NCBI GenBank assembly: GCA_023405135.1
Contig: JAEXYZ010000066.1
Span: 1-64,000 of the forward strand
From: Bacillota bacterium
GTDB lineage: Bacteria; Bacillota; Bacilli; Bacillales_A; Planococcaceae
Direction: 5' to 3'
DNA length: 64,000 nt
The notes under the pieces were generated by a model that saw only the letters and a list, made by a program, of their open reading frames with translations, had not been told where the DNA came from and searched no databases. Positions 1-7,544 of the stretch are shown here, in pieces. A program made the position numbers and the translations under genes. The stretch's first letter is position 1, and every line of letters starts with the position of its first letter.

Positions 1-106
1 CGCAGGAGCAGATGTTTTTTGCGACGAGTAACCGCAGGAGCAGATGTTTTTTGCGACGAGTAACCGCAGGAGCAGATGTTTTTTGCGACGAGTAACCGCA
101 GGAGCA
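1..106. repeat. 32-bp tandem repeat, three full units plus a partial one
   Basis: Three identical 32-bp units occupy 1-32, 33-64 and 65-96, followed by ten bases of a fourth. Each unit contains the core GCGACGAGTAACCGCAGGAG. The array is cut by the window edge, so its full copy number is unknown. The same core occurs once more at 60775-60794, upstream of rimP. The units abut with no unique spacers. This looks like an expanded intergenic repeat rather than coding DNA. Confidence 0.9.
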
Positions 107-138
107 CCCGATGTGGCGCTCTCGCCATTGCGCTTTTC
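107..138. repeat. hairpin-forming tail of the left-end repeat element
   Basis: Directly after the tandem array comes a GC-rich segment. It can fold as TGGCG-CTCT-CGCCA, or as CGC-CATT-GCG. Its core GCTCTCGCCATTGCG (118-132) matches 27852-27866 at 14 of 15 bases. It is followed by CGCTTTTCT, which also follows the related repeat near 60810. I read it as the distal end of a dispersed intergenic element. Confidence 0.55.
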
Positions 139-147
139 TGAGTATGA

Positions 148-176
148 TTGACATAATTGAACGTACACAATAAGTT
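148..176 (+). promoter_or_regulatory. possible promoter upstream of rimM
   Basis: A perfect -35 hexamer TTGACA (148-153) is followed after 17 bases by a poor -10, TAAGTT (171-176). The position just upstream of rimM and just downstream of the repeat element fits a promoter, but the weak -10 keeps this tentative. rimM may also be read through from upstream genes outside the window. Confidence 0.3.
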
Positions 177-195
177 TAATAAAGAGGTGAATTTT

Positions 196-714
196 ATGGA
201 ATGGTTTAATGTAGGACGTATTGTCAATACACATGGCATACGTGGTGAAGTACGTGTAATCTCATCAACAGATTTTGAAGAAGTCCGTTTTGCACAAGGG
301 AGCAAATTGGCTGTGTTCAAAAAAGATGATAAAAAACCAATTTGGGTAACTGTTGAAAGTGCACGTCGACATAAAAACTTTATTTTATTAACATTTGAAG
401 GATACAATAACATTAATTTAGTTGAGCCGTTTAAAGAAGGTTTATTAAAAGTAACAAAAGATCAATTAGGTGATGATGAGCTAGAGGAAAATGAATACTA
501 TTATTTCGAAATCATCGGCTGTGAAGTTATTTCCGAAGAAGGAGAAAAGATAGGGACTGTAACAGACATTTTAGAAACGGGTGCAAATGATGTTTGGGAA
601 GTAAAATCAACAGATGGTAAAAAGCATTATATTCCGTATATTGAAGATGTTGTGAAAGATATTAATTTGGATGACAAGAAAATTATCATTCACGTTATGG
701 AAGGATTATTATAA
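196..714 (+). CDS. rimM: ribosome maturation factor RimM
   Basis: 172 aa, the usual RimM length. RimM binds the head of the 30S subunit and helps process 16S rRNA and assemble S19. The N-terminal beta-barrel begins with the family signature VGRIVNTHGIRGEVRV, and the C-terminal PRC-barrel contains EIIGCEV and GANDVWEV. I start at ATG 196 because AAAGAGGTGA (181-190) is placed as its Shine-Dalgarno; the frame is open up to 157 but without a good ribosome site. The stop overlaps the trmD start by one base, as in the conserved rimM-trmD-rplS cluster, implying coupled translation. Confidence 0.95.
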   Translation: MEWFNVGRIVNTHGIRGEVRVISSTDFEEVRFAQGSKLAVFKKDDKKPIWVTVESARRHKNFILLTFEGYNNINLVEPFKEGLLKVTKDQLGDDELEENEYYYFEIIGCEVISEEGEKIGTVTDILETGANDVWEVKSTDGKKHYIPYIEDVVKDINLDDKKIIIHVMEGLL

Positions 715-1448
715 TGAATATTCATGTCTTAAGTTTATTTCCTGATATGTTTACAGGGGTTTTTGGCTCATCCATCTTAAAGAAGGCTCAAGAAAAGGGT
801 GCAGTATCACTAACTGTTTCAGATATAAGAGAATTTAGCGACAATAAACATAAACAAGTTGATGATTACCCATATGGTGGTGGAGCAGGGATGGTTTTAA
901 AGCCAGAGCCGATGTTTCAAGCGGTTGAAACAATTGCTGAAGGTCGAAACCCAAGAATCATCCTTATGTGTCCTCAAGGTGAGCGTTTTACTCAAAAGAA
1001 GGCAGAAGAACTTTCAAAAGAACAAGATCTTGTCTTTCTATGTGGACATTATGAAGGGTATGATGAACGCATTCGTCAATATCTTGTAACAGATGAAATT
1101 TCAATTGGGGATTTTGTTTTAACTGGCGGAGAATTGCCTGCTATGACTGTTATTGATGCGGTAGTTAGACTTTTACCGGGTGTTTTAGGACAAGAAGATT
1201 CCCATATCCACGATTCTTTTTCAACAGGTTTACTAGAGCATCCACATTATACACGTCCAGCAGAGTTTCGAGGAATGAAAGTGCCTGATGTATTAATATC
1301 TGGGAATCATGGGAAAATTGATAAATGGCGTGAGGAACAATCATTAAAAAGAACTTTCGAAAGACGACCTGATTTGCTCGAACAAATGGAGTTAACATCA
1401 GAACAAATAGCATATATTGAAAAGTTGAAGAACGAAAATAATCGTTAA
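714..1448 (+). CDS. trmD: tRNA (guanine-N1)-methyltransferase TrmD
   Basis: 244 aa, a full-length SPOUT-class enzyme that methylates G37 of tRNAs next to the anticodon using S-adenosylmethionine, preventing +1 frameshifting. Visible motifs are DDYPYGGGAGMVLKPEP near the N-terminus, the knot and AdoMet-binding segment LCGHYEGYDERI, and EISIGDFVLTGGELPA, followed by the GLLEHPHYTRP segment of the catalytic region. The start codon overlaps the rimM stop (TAATG). It is followed after 127 bases by rplS, which has its own promoter and leader, so the two-gene rimM-trmD unit and rplS may be separately tuned. Confidence 0.97.
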   Translation: MNIHVLSLFPDMFTGVFGSSILKKAQEKGAVSLTVSDIREFSDNKHKQVDDYPYGGGAGMVLKPEPMFQAVETIAEGRNPRIILMCPQGERFTQKKAEELSKEQDLVFLCGHYEGYDERIRQYLVTDEISIGDFVLTGGELPAMTVIDAVVRLLPGVLGQEDSHIHDSFSTGLLEHPHYTRPAEFRGMKVPDVLISGNHGKIDKWREEQSLKRTFERRPDLLEQMELTSEQIAYIEKLKNENNR

Positions 1449-1453
1449 ACGAC

Positions 1454-1483
1454 TTGCAAAAATCAATGAAAATATGTTATTAT
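1454..1483 (+). promoter_or_regulatory. sigma-A promoter for rplS
   Basis: TTGCAA (1454-1459), an 18-base spacer and TATTAT (1478-1483) with an extended -10 TG at 1475-1476. It sits six bases after the trmD stop and about 95 bases before the rplS start, leaving room for the L19 leader. Confidence 0.6.
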
Positions 1484-1489
1484 TCATTC

Positions 1490-1575
1490 TGTGCTTCTAT
1501 ATGAAGTGCTGAATTACGGTGTTCCGCTGTGATCAATTAGGATTGTATGAGCATCTGTCTAAGGAGAGAAAATTT
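1490..1575 (+). promoter_or_regulatory. probable ribosomal protein L19 leader RNA
   Basis: The 5' untranslated region of rplS can form GTGCTTC/GAAGTGC (1491-1497 with 1503-1509) and a CAAT/ATTG hairpin (1534-1545) before the Shine-Dalgarno AAGGAGAG. An L19 autoregulatory leader is established in Bacillales at exactly this position. I have no alignment to the family model, so this rests on position and foldability. Confidence 0.5.
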
Positions 1576-1920
1576 ATGTCAAACATTATTGCAGAAATTA
1601 CAAAAGATCAACTTCGTTCTGATCTACCAACTTTCCGTCCTGGTGACACTGTTCGCGTACACGTGAAAGTAGTAGAGGGTACTCGTGAACGTATCCAAGT
1701 ATTCGAAGGTGTAGTAATTAAACGTCGTGGAGGCGGAATTAGCGAAACTTTCACAGTTCGTAAAATTTCTTATGGTGTTGGTGTTGAACGTACATTCCCT
1801 GTACACACTCCAAAAATCGCTAAATTAGAAGTTATCCGTCGTGGTAAAGTACGTCGTGCTAAACTTTACTATTTACGTAACCTACGTGGTAAAGCTGCTC
1901 GTATTAAAGAAATCCGATAA
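1576..1920 (+). CDS. rplS: 50S ribosomal protein L19
   Basis: 114 aa, the normal bL19 length. It lies at the 30S-50S interface. Family hallmarks are FRPGDTVRVHVKVVEGTRER, VFEGVVIKRRGGGISETFTV, GVGVERTFPVHTP and the basic tail KLYYLRNLRGKAARIKEIR. I take ATG 1576, preceded by AAGGAGAG at a good distance; the open frame extends back to 1519, but those residues are leader sequence without similarity to L19. A strong terminator follows 12 bases after the stop, making rplS a short transcription unit. Confidence 0.97.
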   Translation: MSNIIAEITKDQLRSDLPTFRPGDTVRVHVKVVEGTRERIQVFEGVVIKRRGGGISETFTVRKISYGVGVERTFPVHTPKIAKLEVIRRGKVRRAKLYYLRNLRGKAARIKEIR

Positions 1921-1932
1921 TCTATTTAGAAT

Positions 1933-1966
1933 GGGGGCTTGTTTGCAAGCTCCCTTTCTTTTTGCT
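1933..1966 (+). terminator. intrinsic terminator after rplS
   Basis: A nine-pair stem, GGGGGCTTG with CAAGCTCCC (one G-U pair), has a TTTG loop and is followed by a T-rich tail. Confidence 0.85.
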
Positions 1967-1993
1967 TGTACAATATAATTCATTTGCTATAAA
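1966..1993 (+). promoter_or_regulatory. possible promoter for lepB
   Basis: TTGTAC (1966-1971), a 16-base spacer and TATAAA (1988-1993), with TGC immediately before the -10 as an extended element. It starts right at the end of the rplS terminator, about 30 bases upstream of the lepB start. Confidence 0.5.
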
Positions 1994-2024
1994 ATGGTGT
2001 TAGATAGATGGGGGGACTTCTCTC

Positions 2025-2576
2025 GTGGAAAAGGCGAAAAAAGAGAAAAATGAAATTTGGGAATGGACAAAAGCGCTTATTATAGCGTTTGCAATTGCAG
2101 TACTTATTCGTTATTTTTTATTTACACCAATTGTAGTTGATGGTGATTCCATGATGCCAACTCTTGTAGATGGTGATCGAATGATTGTAAATAAATTAGG
2201 TGAACTTGATCGTTTTGATATTGTTGTATTCCATGCACCTGAGGGTAAGGACTATATTAAACGAGTAATCGGGCTACCAGGTGACTATATTGAATATAAA
2301 GACGATCAATTATATATAAATGGAAAACCTGTTGACGAACCGTATTTAGATGAGTATAAATCCCAACTTACAGAGGGAACATTAACTCAAGACTTTACTT
2401 TACAAGACATTGATCCAACACTAGAAGCAATTCCCGAAGGCTATGTTTTCGTTATGGGTGACAATCGCCGATATAGTAAAGATAGTCGCCATATTGGTAT
2501 TGTTAGTGAAGAAAAAATTATAGGAAAAACAAATATTGTATTTTGGCCATTAAGTGAAATGCAGGTAGTAGAATAA
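2025..2576 (+). CDS. lepB: type I signal peptidase
   Basis: 183 aa, the Bacillus SipS/SipT size. This membrane-anchored serine protease removes signal peptides from secreted preproteins on the outer face of the membrane. One N-terminal transmembrane segment (about residues 17-33) precedes VDGDSMMPTL with catalytic Ser42; the general base is Lys79 in DYIKRVIGLPGD; the C-terminal box is MGDNRRYSKDSRHIG. The start is GTG 2025 behind a GGGGGA ribosome site; no upstream alternative fits. It has its own promoter-like sequence and a terminator, so it is probably a single-gene unit. The symbol is generic; it could equally be named sipS or sipT. Confidence 0.95.
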   Translation: MEKAKKEKNEIWEWTKALIIAFAIAVLIRYFLFTPIVVDGDSMMPTLVDGDRMIVNKLGELDRFDIVVFHAPEGKDYIKRVIGLPGDYIEYKDDQLYINGKPVDEPYLDEYKSQLTEGTLTQDFTLQDIDPTLEAIPEGYVFVMGDNRRYSKDSRHIGIVSEEKIIGKTNIVFWPLSEMQVVE

Positions 2577-2588
2577 TACGTATGTTTC

Positions 2589-2624
2589 GAAAGGAGGTTC
2601 AATTGAAATCTCCTTTTCTTTTTG
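2589..2624 (+). terminator. intrinsic terminator after lepB
   Basis: GAAAGGAGGTTC pairs with GAAATCTCCTTTTC (small bulges) around an AATT loop, followed by TTTTT. Confidence 0.8.
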
Positions 2625-2688
2625 GCAGTTAAGGAAAATAAATATTCGAAATCCGTATAATAAAAGCATACATAAAGGAGATGACAAC

Positions 2689-3567
2689 ATGACAATTCAA
2701 TGGTTTCCAGGGCATATGGCAAAAGCAAGACGGGAAGTATCTGAAAAATTAAAGCTTGTCGATATTATTTTTGAATTAATTGATGCCCGTTTACCTCTAT
2801 CATCTAGAAATCCAATGATTGATCAAGTAATTAATCAAAAACCACGTCTACTCATTTTAAATAAAGCAGATATGGCTGATGATGCACAAACACAAAAATG
2901 GGTTCAATATTTTGCGGACCGAGGACATACAGCGGTTGCAATTAATTCGTTAGATGGTAAAGGGCTGCAACGGGTGACAAAAGCTGCACAAGAAATACTA
3001 GCAGAGAAATGGGCACGTATGAAGGCTAAAGGAATGAAGCCACGAGCAATTCGTGCCATGATTGTAGGGATTCCGAATGTTGGAAAATCTACCTTAATTA
3101 ATCGTTTAGCGAAAAAGAACATTGCAAAAACAGGGAATACACCAGGTGTAACGAAGGCGCAACAATGGATTAAAGTAGGTAAGGATTTAGAGCTATTAGA
3201 TACGCCGGGAATTTTATGGCCAAAATTTGAGGATCAAGAAGTTGGATTGAAGCTAGCTTTAACAGGGGCAATTAAAGATACGATTATTAATATGGAAGAT
3301 TTAGCGGTATACGGATTACGTTTTCTTTCAATCCATTACCCTAACCGAATGGAAGAACGTTATGGTCTAACATTTGTTCATGAAGATTTAGTTGAAACCT
3401 TTGACCATATTGGGAAGTTAAGAAGAGTGTTTGGACCAGGTGGAGAAATCGATTACGATCAAGTTGCGGAAATTATCGTACGCGACATTCGTAATCAAAA
3501 TCTAGGTACACTAACATTTGATATTGTTGAAGAACAACTAGAAAAAGAAGCAATGTCAGAAGAATAA
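2689..3567 (+). CDS. rbgA: ribosome biogenesis GTPase RbgA (YlqF)
   Basis: 292 aa. RbgA is a circularly permuted GTPase required for late 50S assembly, where it promotes incorporation of L16. The permuted motif order is visible: G4 NKAD (58-61) comes first, then G1 GIPNVGKST (127-135), G2 TPGVT (151-155) and G3 DTPG (171-174). The start MTIQWFPGHMAKARR is the typical family N-terminus. ATG 2689 follows AAAGGAG at eight bases. It keeps the Bacillales position between rplS/lepB and rnhB. A TATAAT at 2656-2661 may be a -10 box, but I see no matching -35. Confidence 0.96.
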   Translation: MTIQWFPGHMAKARREVSEKLKLVDIIFELIDARLPLSSRNPMIDQVINQKPRLLILNKADMADDAQTQKWVQYFADRGHTAVAINSLDGKGLQRVTKAAQEILAEKWARMKAKGMKPRAIRAMIVGIPNVGKSTLINRLAKKNIAKTGNTPGVTKAQQWIKVGKDLELLDTPGILWPKFEDQEVGLKLALTGAIKDTIINMEDLAVYGLRFLSIHYPNRMEERYGLTFVHEDLVETFDHIGKLRRVFGPGGEIDYDQVAEIIVRDIRNQNLGTLTFDIVEEQLEKEAMSEE

Positions 3568-3570
3568 TAA

Positions 3571-3621
3571 TTGCCATTCGCATTGTGCTTTGACGCATGA
3601 AGCGAATGGCAAATTTTTTTT
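3571..3621 (+). terminator. intrinsic terminator after rbgA
   Basis: An 11-pair perfect stem, TTGCCATTCGC (3571-3581) with GCGAATGGCAA (3602-3612), is followed by eight Ts. It lies between rbgA and the convergent lipoprotein gene; its - strand tail is poor in T, so it mainly serves rbgA. Confidence 0.9.
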
Positions 3622-3650
3622 GTAGCTATAGCTAAGTCGTCCACAGTATA

Positions 3651-4172
3651 TTATGCAGGCATTTCAGTAGGAGTTGGAGCTGCATAACCATCTGAGTATT
3701 TTGAATCAATTGCTTCTCGAATTTCTTTTAATGTCTTACCTTCCTTATACATTTGAACTGATTCAACTGCAATTTCTAAACAAACGAGACAACGTGTACC
3801 GTGGTCGTCCCATACAATTGATCCATCTTCTCGAGTTTCAGCAATAAAGCAGTTTAAATTACTTCGATGCCCTGCACTTTCACCACAACCACAATAGCAA
3901 GGTATCCATTGTAAAATATCTGTTGCTTGTCCAGCGACTTGATAAACTAAACGAATATCCTCAGTTTGAGAAGCTAAAAAGTTTGGTAACTCCTGTGCCG
4001 ATGCGGTTAATTCTTGAAGATCTCCTGATAGATGATTATGTGCAATAGTTGATGAGTCGCCATTTTCCTCGACAGATAAATGCTCTTCTTTACTATGTTC
4101 CTTTTCTGAACCACTATTACATGCAGATAAAACTAGTACTAATCCAGCAAAGAGAGGGAATATTTTTTTCAT
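3651..4172 (-). CDS. PCYCGC-motif lipoprotein
   Basis: 173 aa. The start MKKIFPLFAGLVLVLSAC is a lipoprotein signal peptide with lipobox LSAC and lipidated Cys18, so the mature protein is probably anchored on the outer face of the membrane. An acidic, Ser-rich linker (about 20-50) leads to a globular part containing PCYCGCGESAGH (Cys92, 94, 96) and three further cysteines (108, 128, 131), an arrangement suggesting metal binding. The family is known by the PCYCGC motif in Bacillaceae; its function is not established. I use the inner ATG at 4172 because GGAGGAG lies just upstream; five residues could be added. It is the only clear - strand gene here and has its own promoter. Confidence 0.85.
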   Translation of the reverse strand: MKKIFPLFAGLVLVLSACNSGSEKEHSKEEHLSVEENGDSSTIAHNHLSGDLQELTASAQELPNFLASQTEDIRLVYQVAGQATDILQWIPCYCGCGESAGHRSNLNCFIAETREDGSIVWDDHGTRCLVCLEIAVESVQMYKEGKTLKEIREAIDSKYSDGYAAPTPTEMPA

Positions 4173-4203
4173 ATGTTTCTCCTCCATTCATAAAGTCCTT
4201 CTA

Positions 4204-4233
4204 ATTATATTCTCATTAATAGAACGAATACAA
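4204..4233 (-). promoter_or_regulatory. sigma-A promoter for the PCYCGC lipoprotein
   Basis: Read on the - strand: TTGTAT (4233-4228), an 18-base spacer, then a perfect TATAAT (4209-4204), about 32 bases upstream of the start codon. Confidence 0.65.
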
Positions 4234-4382
4234 TGACATATATGTTACAGTTAAAAGTAGTACATCACAATCGAAATGCTAAATATTTAAAATATACATA
4301 GTTTTAACTTGAATAATTTTTCTTTTATGACATTTAAAAAATGCCGATAAAAAGTATAGAAACTTTAGGGAAGTGTAGTGAA

Positions 4383-5171
4383 ATGGTAAAAACAATTAAA
4401 GAAATAACAATCGCTTTAAATGAGGCAAAGCAATATGAACAATGGATGGAAGAACTTAAGCAGGACGAACGAGCAGGTGTTCAAAAGGCGTGGAAACAAT
4501 GGGAAAATCGAATGAAAAAACAACAATTATTAATCGAAGAACATGATAGTAAAATTCGTTTTGATATGTCTTTTATGCCCTTTGAAAATGCATTCATAGC
4601 TGGCATTGATGAAGCGGGTAGAGGCCCGTTAGCTGGTCCAGTTGTTACTGCGGCTGTTATATTACCATATAACTGTGAGAGGTTTATTGGCATTAATGAT
4701 TCAAAGCAACTTTCTAAAAAAGCACGAGCAGATTTTGCCGAAATCATTAAAGAGCATGCATTAGCCTACTCAATTCATTTTCAAAGTGTTGAAGAGATTG
4801 ATCGATTAAATATTTATGAAGCAACAAAACAATCCATGAAAAAAAGTGTTGAAAGCCTAACAATTTGTCCACACTTTTGTATTGTGGATGCTATGACATT
4901 ACCGATATCGATACCGCAAAAATCGGTTATAAAAGGGGATGCCAAGAGCTTAGCGATTGCGGCAGCTTCAATATTAGCGAAAAATGCCCGTGATGAATAT
5001 ATGGAGAAACTACATGAACAATATCCAGCCTATGGATTTGACCAAAATGCTGGATATGGAACGAAACAGCATTTAGAAGCCCTTGAACAATGCGGTCCAA
5101 CGATAGAGCATCGAAAAAGTTTTGAACCAATTAAATCAATGGTGGAAAGTAAGGAGCGATTACTGTTATGA
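4383..5171 (+). CDS. rnhB: ribonuclease HII
   Basis: 262 aa. RNase HII cuts RNA in RNA-DNA hybrids and removes single ribonucleotides misincorporated in DNA. The catalytic acidic residues are visible as Asp76-Glu77 in GIDEAGRGPLAGP, Asp169 in IVDAM and Asp186 in IKGDAKS, followed by IAAASILAKNARDEYM. The roughly 70-residue N-terminal extension is normal for Bacillus RnhB. I start at ATG 4383 (MVKTIKEI), preceded by AGGGAAG; an upstream ATG at 4341 adds 14 residues unlike the family. The stop overlaps the ylqG start (ATGA), indicating an rnhB-ylqG-ylqH operon. Confidence 0.93.
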   Translation: MVKTIKEITIALNEAKQYEQWMEELKQDERAGVQKAWKQWENRMKKQQLLIEEHDSKIRFDMSFMPFENAFIAGIDEAGRGPLAGPVVTAAVILPYNCERFIGINDSKQLSKKARADFAEIIKEHALAYSIHFQSVEEIDRLNIYEATKQSMKKSVESLTICPHFCIVDAMTLPISIPQKSVIKGDAKSLAIAAASILAKNARDEYMEKLHEQYPAYGFDQNAGYGTKQHLEALEQCGPTIEHRKSFEPIKSMVESKERLLL

Positions 5172-7081
5172 CATCCGCATCATTTAACCCGATTCAAATG
5201 CAAAGTACAGCGATCCAGCAAACCCAGCCTCTATCATTAAGGCAAGGGCAAGTATTTAATGGAACGATAAAAAAACTGTATCCAGATCAAATGGCAGAGA
5301 TCCAGGTTGGTAACCAAAAATTATTTGCTAAGCTAGAAACGCCGTTAAAAGCGGGAGATTCTCATTTTTTCCAAGTAACTAGTATCAATCCCCAGACAGA
5401 GTTAAAAGTTGTTACAGGACCAATGCATCCTTCTCAGACAACATCACAGCAAATGAATCAATTACTTGATTCTATGAATTTGCCAAAGACTGCAGAGTTA
5501 CAGCAAATATTGGCTCATTTTATTAAAAATCAATTACCTATATCAAAGGAACAACTCGTTCAAGGGGAAATTTGGTTAAATAATTTACCTCAAGGTACGT
5601 TGAAAAATGAAGCTGTTCAAGTTATACAACGCATGATTGAATTAAAGTTGCCTTTTACTAACGAAATATTCAAAGGATTATTATTTGGGGCAAAAACAAC
5701 TGGCATGGCAGAAGCAATTGAAAACTTTTCACAAGCATTAAGTAAAGAAGTTAATATGTCTCAGCAGGTGAAATCTACGTTACTTCAGCAATTGCAAACA
5801 ATCGCAAAACCATTTGCAGCAGAAACGGGTGGACTTATATTATCGAAGGCTATTCAGACACTACTATCGCCTGAAACTGACGCTAATAAATTACAAGCAT
5901 TAAATTTATTAAAGGAGGCCAATGTTCTATCTAAAAATGCAACAGTTCAAAATTGGTTATCTCAAAGTTTTCAACAAATAACATTAAATAAAAGGCCAAA
6001 TGTTGAACTACAAAAGGTATTTGCCGGTCAATTAACTCAAATGGTCGCTTCAACTAATATAACGAATGTGCAGCATACGGTTACTCAAGTAAAGGAATGG
6101 GTGGCAAATCAGCAATTGTTAACTTTCGACCAAAAGGCACAGCTTCAACAACTTATTGCTCGATTTGATGGATTACCGAAAAATGCGCAAACAGTAGAGT
6201 TATTTGCAAAGCAGCTCCATGAACAGTTAGTAAAATCCTTTTCAGAAAATGCGATGAGTCATGTATTTACACAGGATGAGAAAGGGGTTTCTGCTAAAGA
6301 CCAATTGATGTCATTAATAAAGTTCGATGCTGTTAAAAATCTTCAAATACCATTTTCAAACATTTTAAAAGCTGCTAATGATTCAGTTGAACCTTTTATA
6401 CAAAATGTAACGACACAAGCTGAAGCACAAGTTCAAGCTTCCATTGATAGTAAGGCTATGGAGCAAGCGATAAAATCAATTTTTAAATCGTTAGGAATGA
6501 GTTTTGAAGCATCCTTAAATAATAAGGCGGGCGATATTCAAGAAATAGCACAATCTATAAAACCGCAGCTTTTATCTTTAATACAGGATGCGCAAACTTC
6601 CCAGCCATTAAAGGAAGCGTCTGATGTTATTTTATCAAGACTAAATGGAATGCAATTATATTCAGGGGAAAATGGTCCACAGCATCAACTAATTATGCAA
6701 ATTCCATTACAGTTTTTAGGAAGACATGCTGATGCAACACTTCAATGGAACGGCCGTATGAAAGAAAACGGTAAAATTGATGCGGATTATGCAAGAGTTT
6801 TATTTTATTTAAATATGGAAGCATTACAAGAAACAGTAGTTGATATGCAAGTGCAAAATCGAATTATCACAATTAATCTTTATAATAATCATCCTAAGCT
6901 TGAAAATCTTGCAGAACCTTTAAAACAATCCCTTAAAACCGGATTACTAGAAAAAGATTATCAGCTTTCGGGATTATTTATAAAACAATTTGAAAATACA
7001 AAGTCTCAAATAATTAAGGAAAACCCGATAAAACAAAAAAATGATTCAAAATTTCATAGTGGAGTAGATATTCGAATATGA
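5168..7081 (+). CDS. ylqG: YlqG: FliK-like protein of unknown function
   Basis: 637 aa. The long N-terminal and central part is rich in Gln, Lys and Leu with predicted helices and no recognised domain. The last roughly 130 residues (QLIMQIPLQFLGRHADATLQ onward) resemble the hook-length-control domain of FliK: alternating strands followed by the helix LENLAEPLKQSLKTGL. Position between rnhB and ylqH matches B. subtilis ylqG. It overlaps both neighbours by four bases (ATGA), so the three genes are translationally coupled. The pairing with a FlhB-like partner downstream mirrors the FliK-FlhB substrate-switch pair, but the gene lies far from the flagellar operon. Biological role unknown. Confidence 0.75.
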   Translation: MTSASFNPIQMQSTAIQQTQPLSLRQGQVFNGTIKKLYPDQMAEIQVGNQKLFAKLETPLKAGDSHFFQVTSINPQTELKVVTGPMHPSQTTSQQMNQLLDSMNLPKTAELQQILAHFIKNQLPISKEQLVQGEIWLNNLPQGTLKNEAVQVIQRMIELKLPFTNEIFKGLLFGAKTTGMAEAIENFSQALSKEVNMSQQVKSTLLQQLQTIAKPFAAETGGLILSKAIQTLLSPETDANKLQALNLLKEANVLSKNATVQNWLSQSFQQITLNKRPNVELQKVFAGQLTQMVASTNITNVQHTVTQVKEWVANQQLLTFDQKAQLQQLIARFDGLPKNAQTVELFAKQLHEQLVKSFSENAMSHVFTQDEKGVSAKDQLMSLIKFDAVKNLQIPFSNILKAANDSVEPFIQNVTTQAEAQVQASIDSKAMEQAIKSIFKSLGMSFEASLNNKAGDIQEIAQSIKPQLLSLIQDAQTSQPLKEASDVILSRLNGMQLYSGENGPQHQLIMQIPLQFLGRHADATLQWNGRMKENGKIDADYARVLFYLNMEALQETVVDMQVQNRIITINLYNNHPKLENLAEPLKQSLKTGLLEKDYQLSGLFIKQFENTKSQIIKENPIKQKNDSKFHSGVDIRI

Positions 7082-7371
7082 GCGAGAAAAAATTAGTTAG
7101 AAAAGAAGCAATTGCTCTTTCATATAATCAAGATAACCGCAATAGCCCTACTGTAGTAGCAAAAGGAAAGGGGAAAATAGCGGACAACATTTTAGAACAA
7201 GCATCGCTCCATAATGTACCGATTTATGAAGATCCAAATCTTGTTGAATTGTTAGGTAAATTAGATTTAAACGACTCGATACCGGAACAATTGTATCAGG
7301 CGGTTGCGGAAGTTTTTGCCTTTGTTTACAGACTGGATCGTGATTATAATGCATTAACAAAGGGCAAATAG
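7078..7371 (+). CDS. ylqH: YlqH: stand-alone FlhB C-terminal-like export switch protein
   Basis: 97 aa, similar to the cytoplasmic C-terminal subdomain of FlhB. EAIALSYNQ, SPTVVAKGKGKIADNIL, VPIYEDPNLVELL, IPEQLYQAVAEVFAFVYRLDR align with FlhB residues following its autocleavage site (compare 34370-34630 in this window). It has no transmembrane part and lacks the NPTH cleavage motif, so it equals the fragment FlhB yields after cleavage. The start overlaps the ylqG stop (ATGA). Databases label such proteins as EscU/YscU/HrcU-family switch proteins. It probably binds YlqG or the FlhA/FlhB export gate, but this is inference. Confidence 0.85.
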   Translation: MSEKKLVRKEAIALSYNQDNRNSPTVVAKGKGKIADNILEQASLHNVPIYEDPNLVELLGKLDLNDSIPEQLYQAVAEVFAFVYRLDRDYNALTKGK

Positions 7372-7388
7372 TGTTATAGTGAAACAAT

Positions 7389-7418
7389 TTGAAGTTGATT
7401 AATTTACTAACATAATAT
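7389..7418 (+). promoter_or_regulatory. weak promoter candidate for sucCD
   Basis: TTGAAG (7389-7394), an 18-base spacer and TAATAT (7413-7418). The 173-base gap before sucC is very AT-rich and offers several alternative hexamers, so the choice is uncertain. Confidence 0.3.
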
Positions 7419-7544
7419 AGAAAAATATGTAATAAGACATTAAAATATATACAAATAATACAATAATAGACTTTGTCGGAATATTTGTATAGAATAGATT
7501 ATGTTAAGAAAATAATTTCCAAAAGGCTGATTGGAGGATGTATC

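Noticed and set aside
1..106. Possible CRISPR array at the left edge
   Set aside because: The 32-bp units adjoin directly with no unique spacers, and no cas genes are seen.
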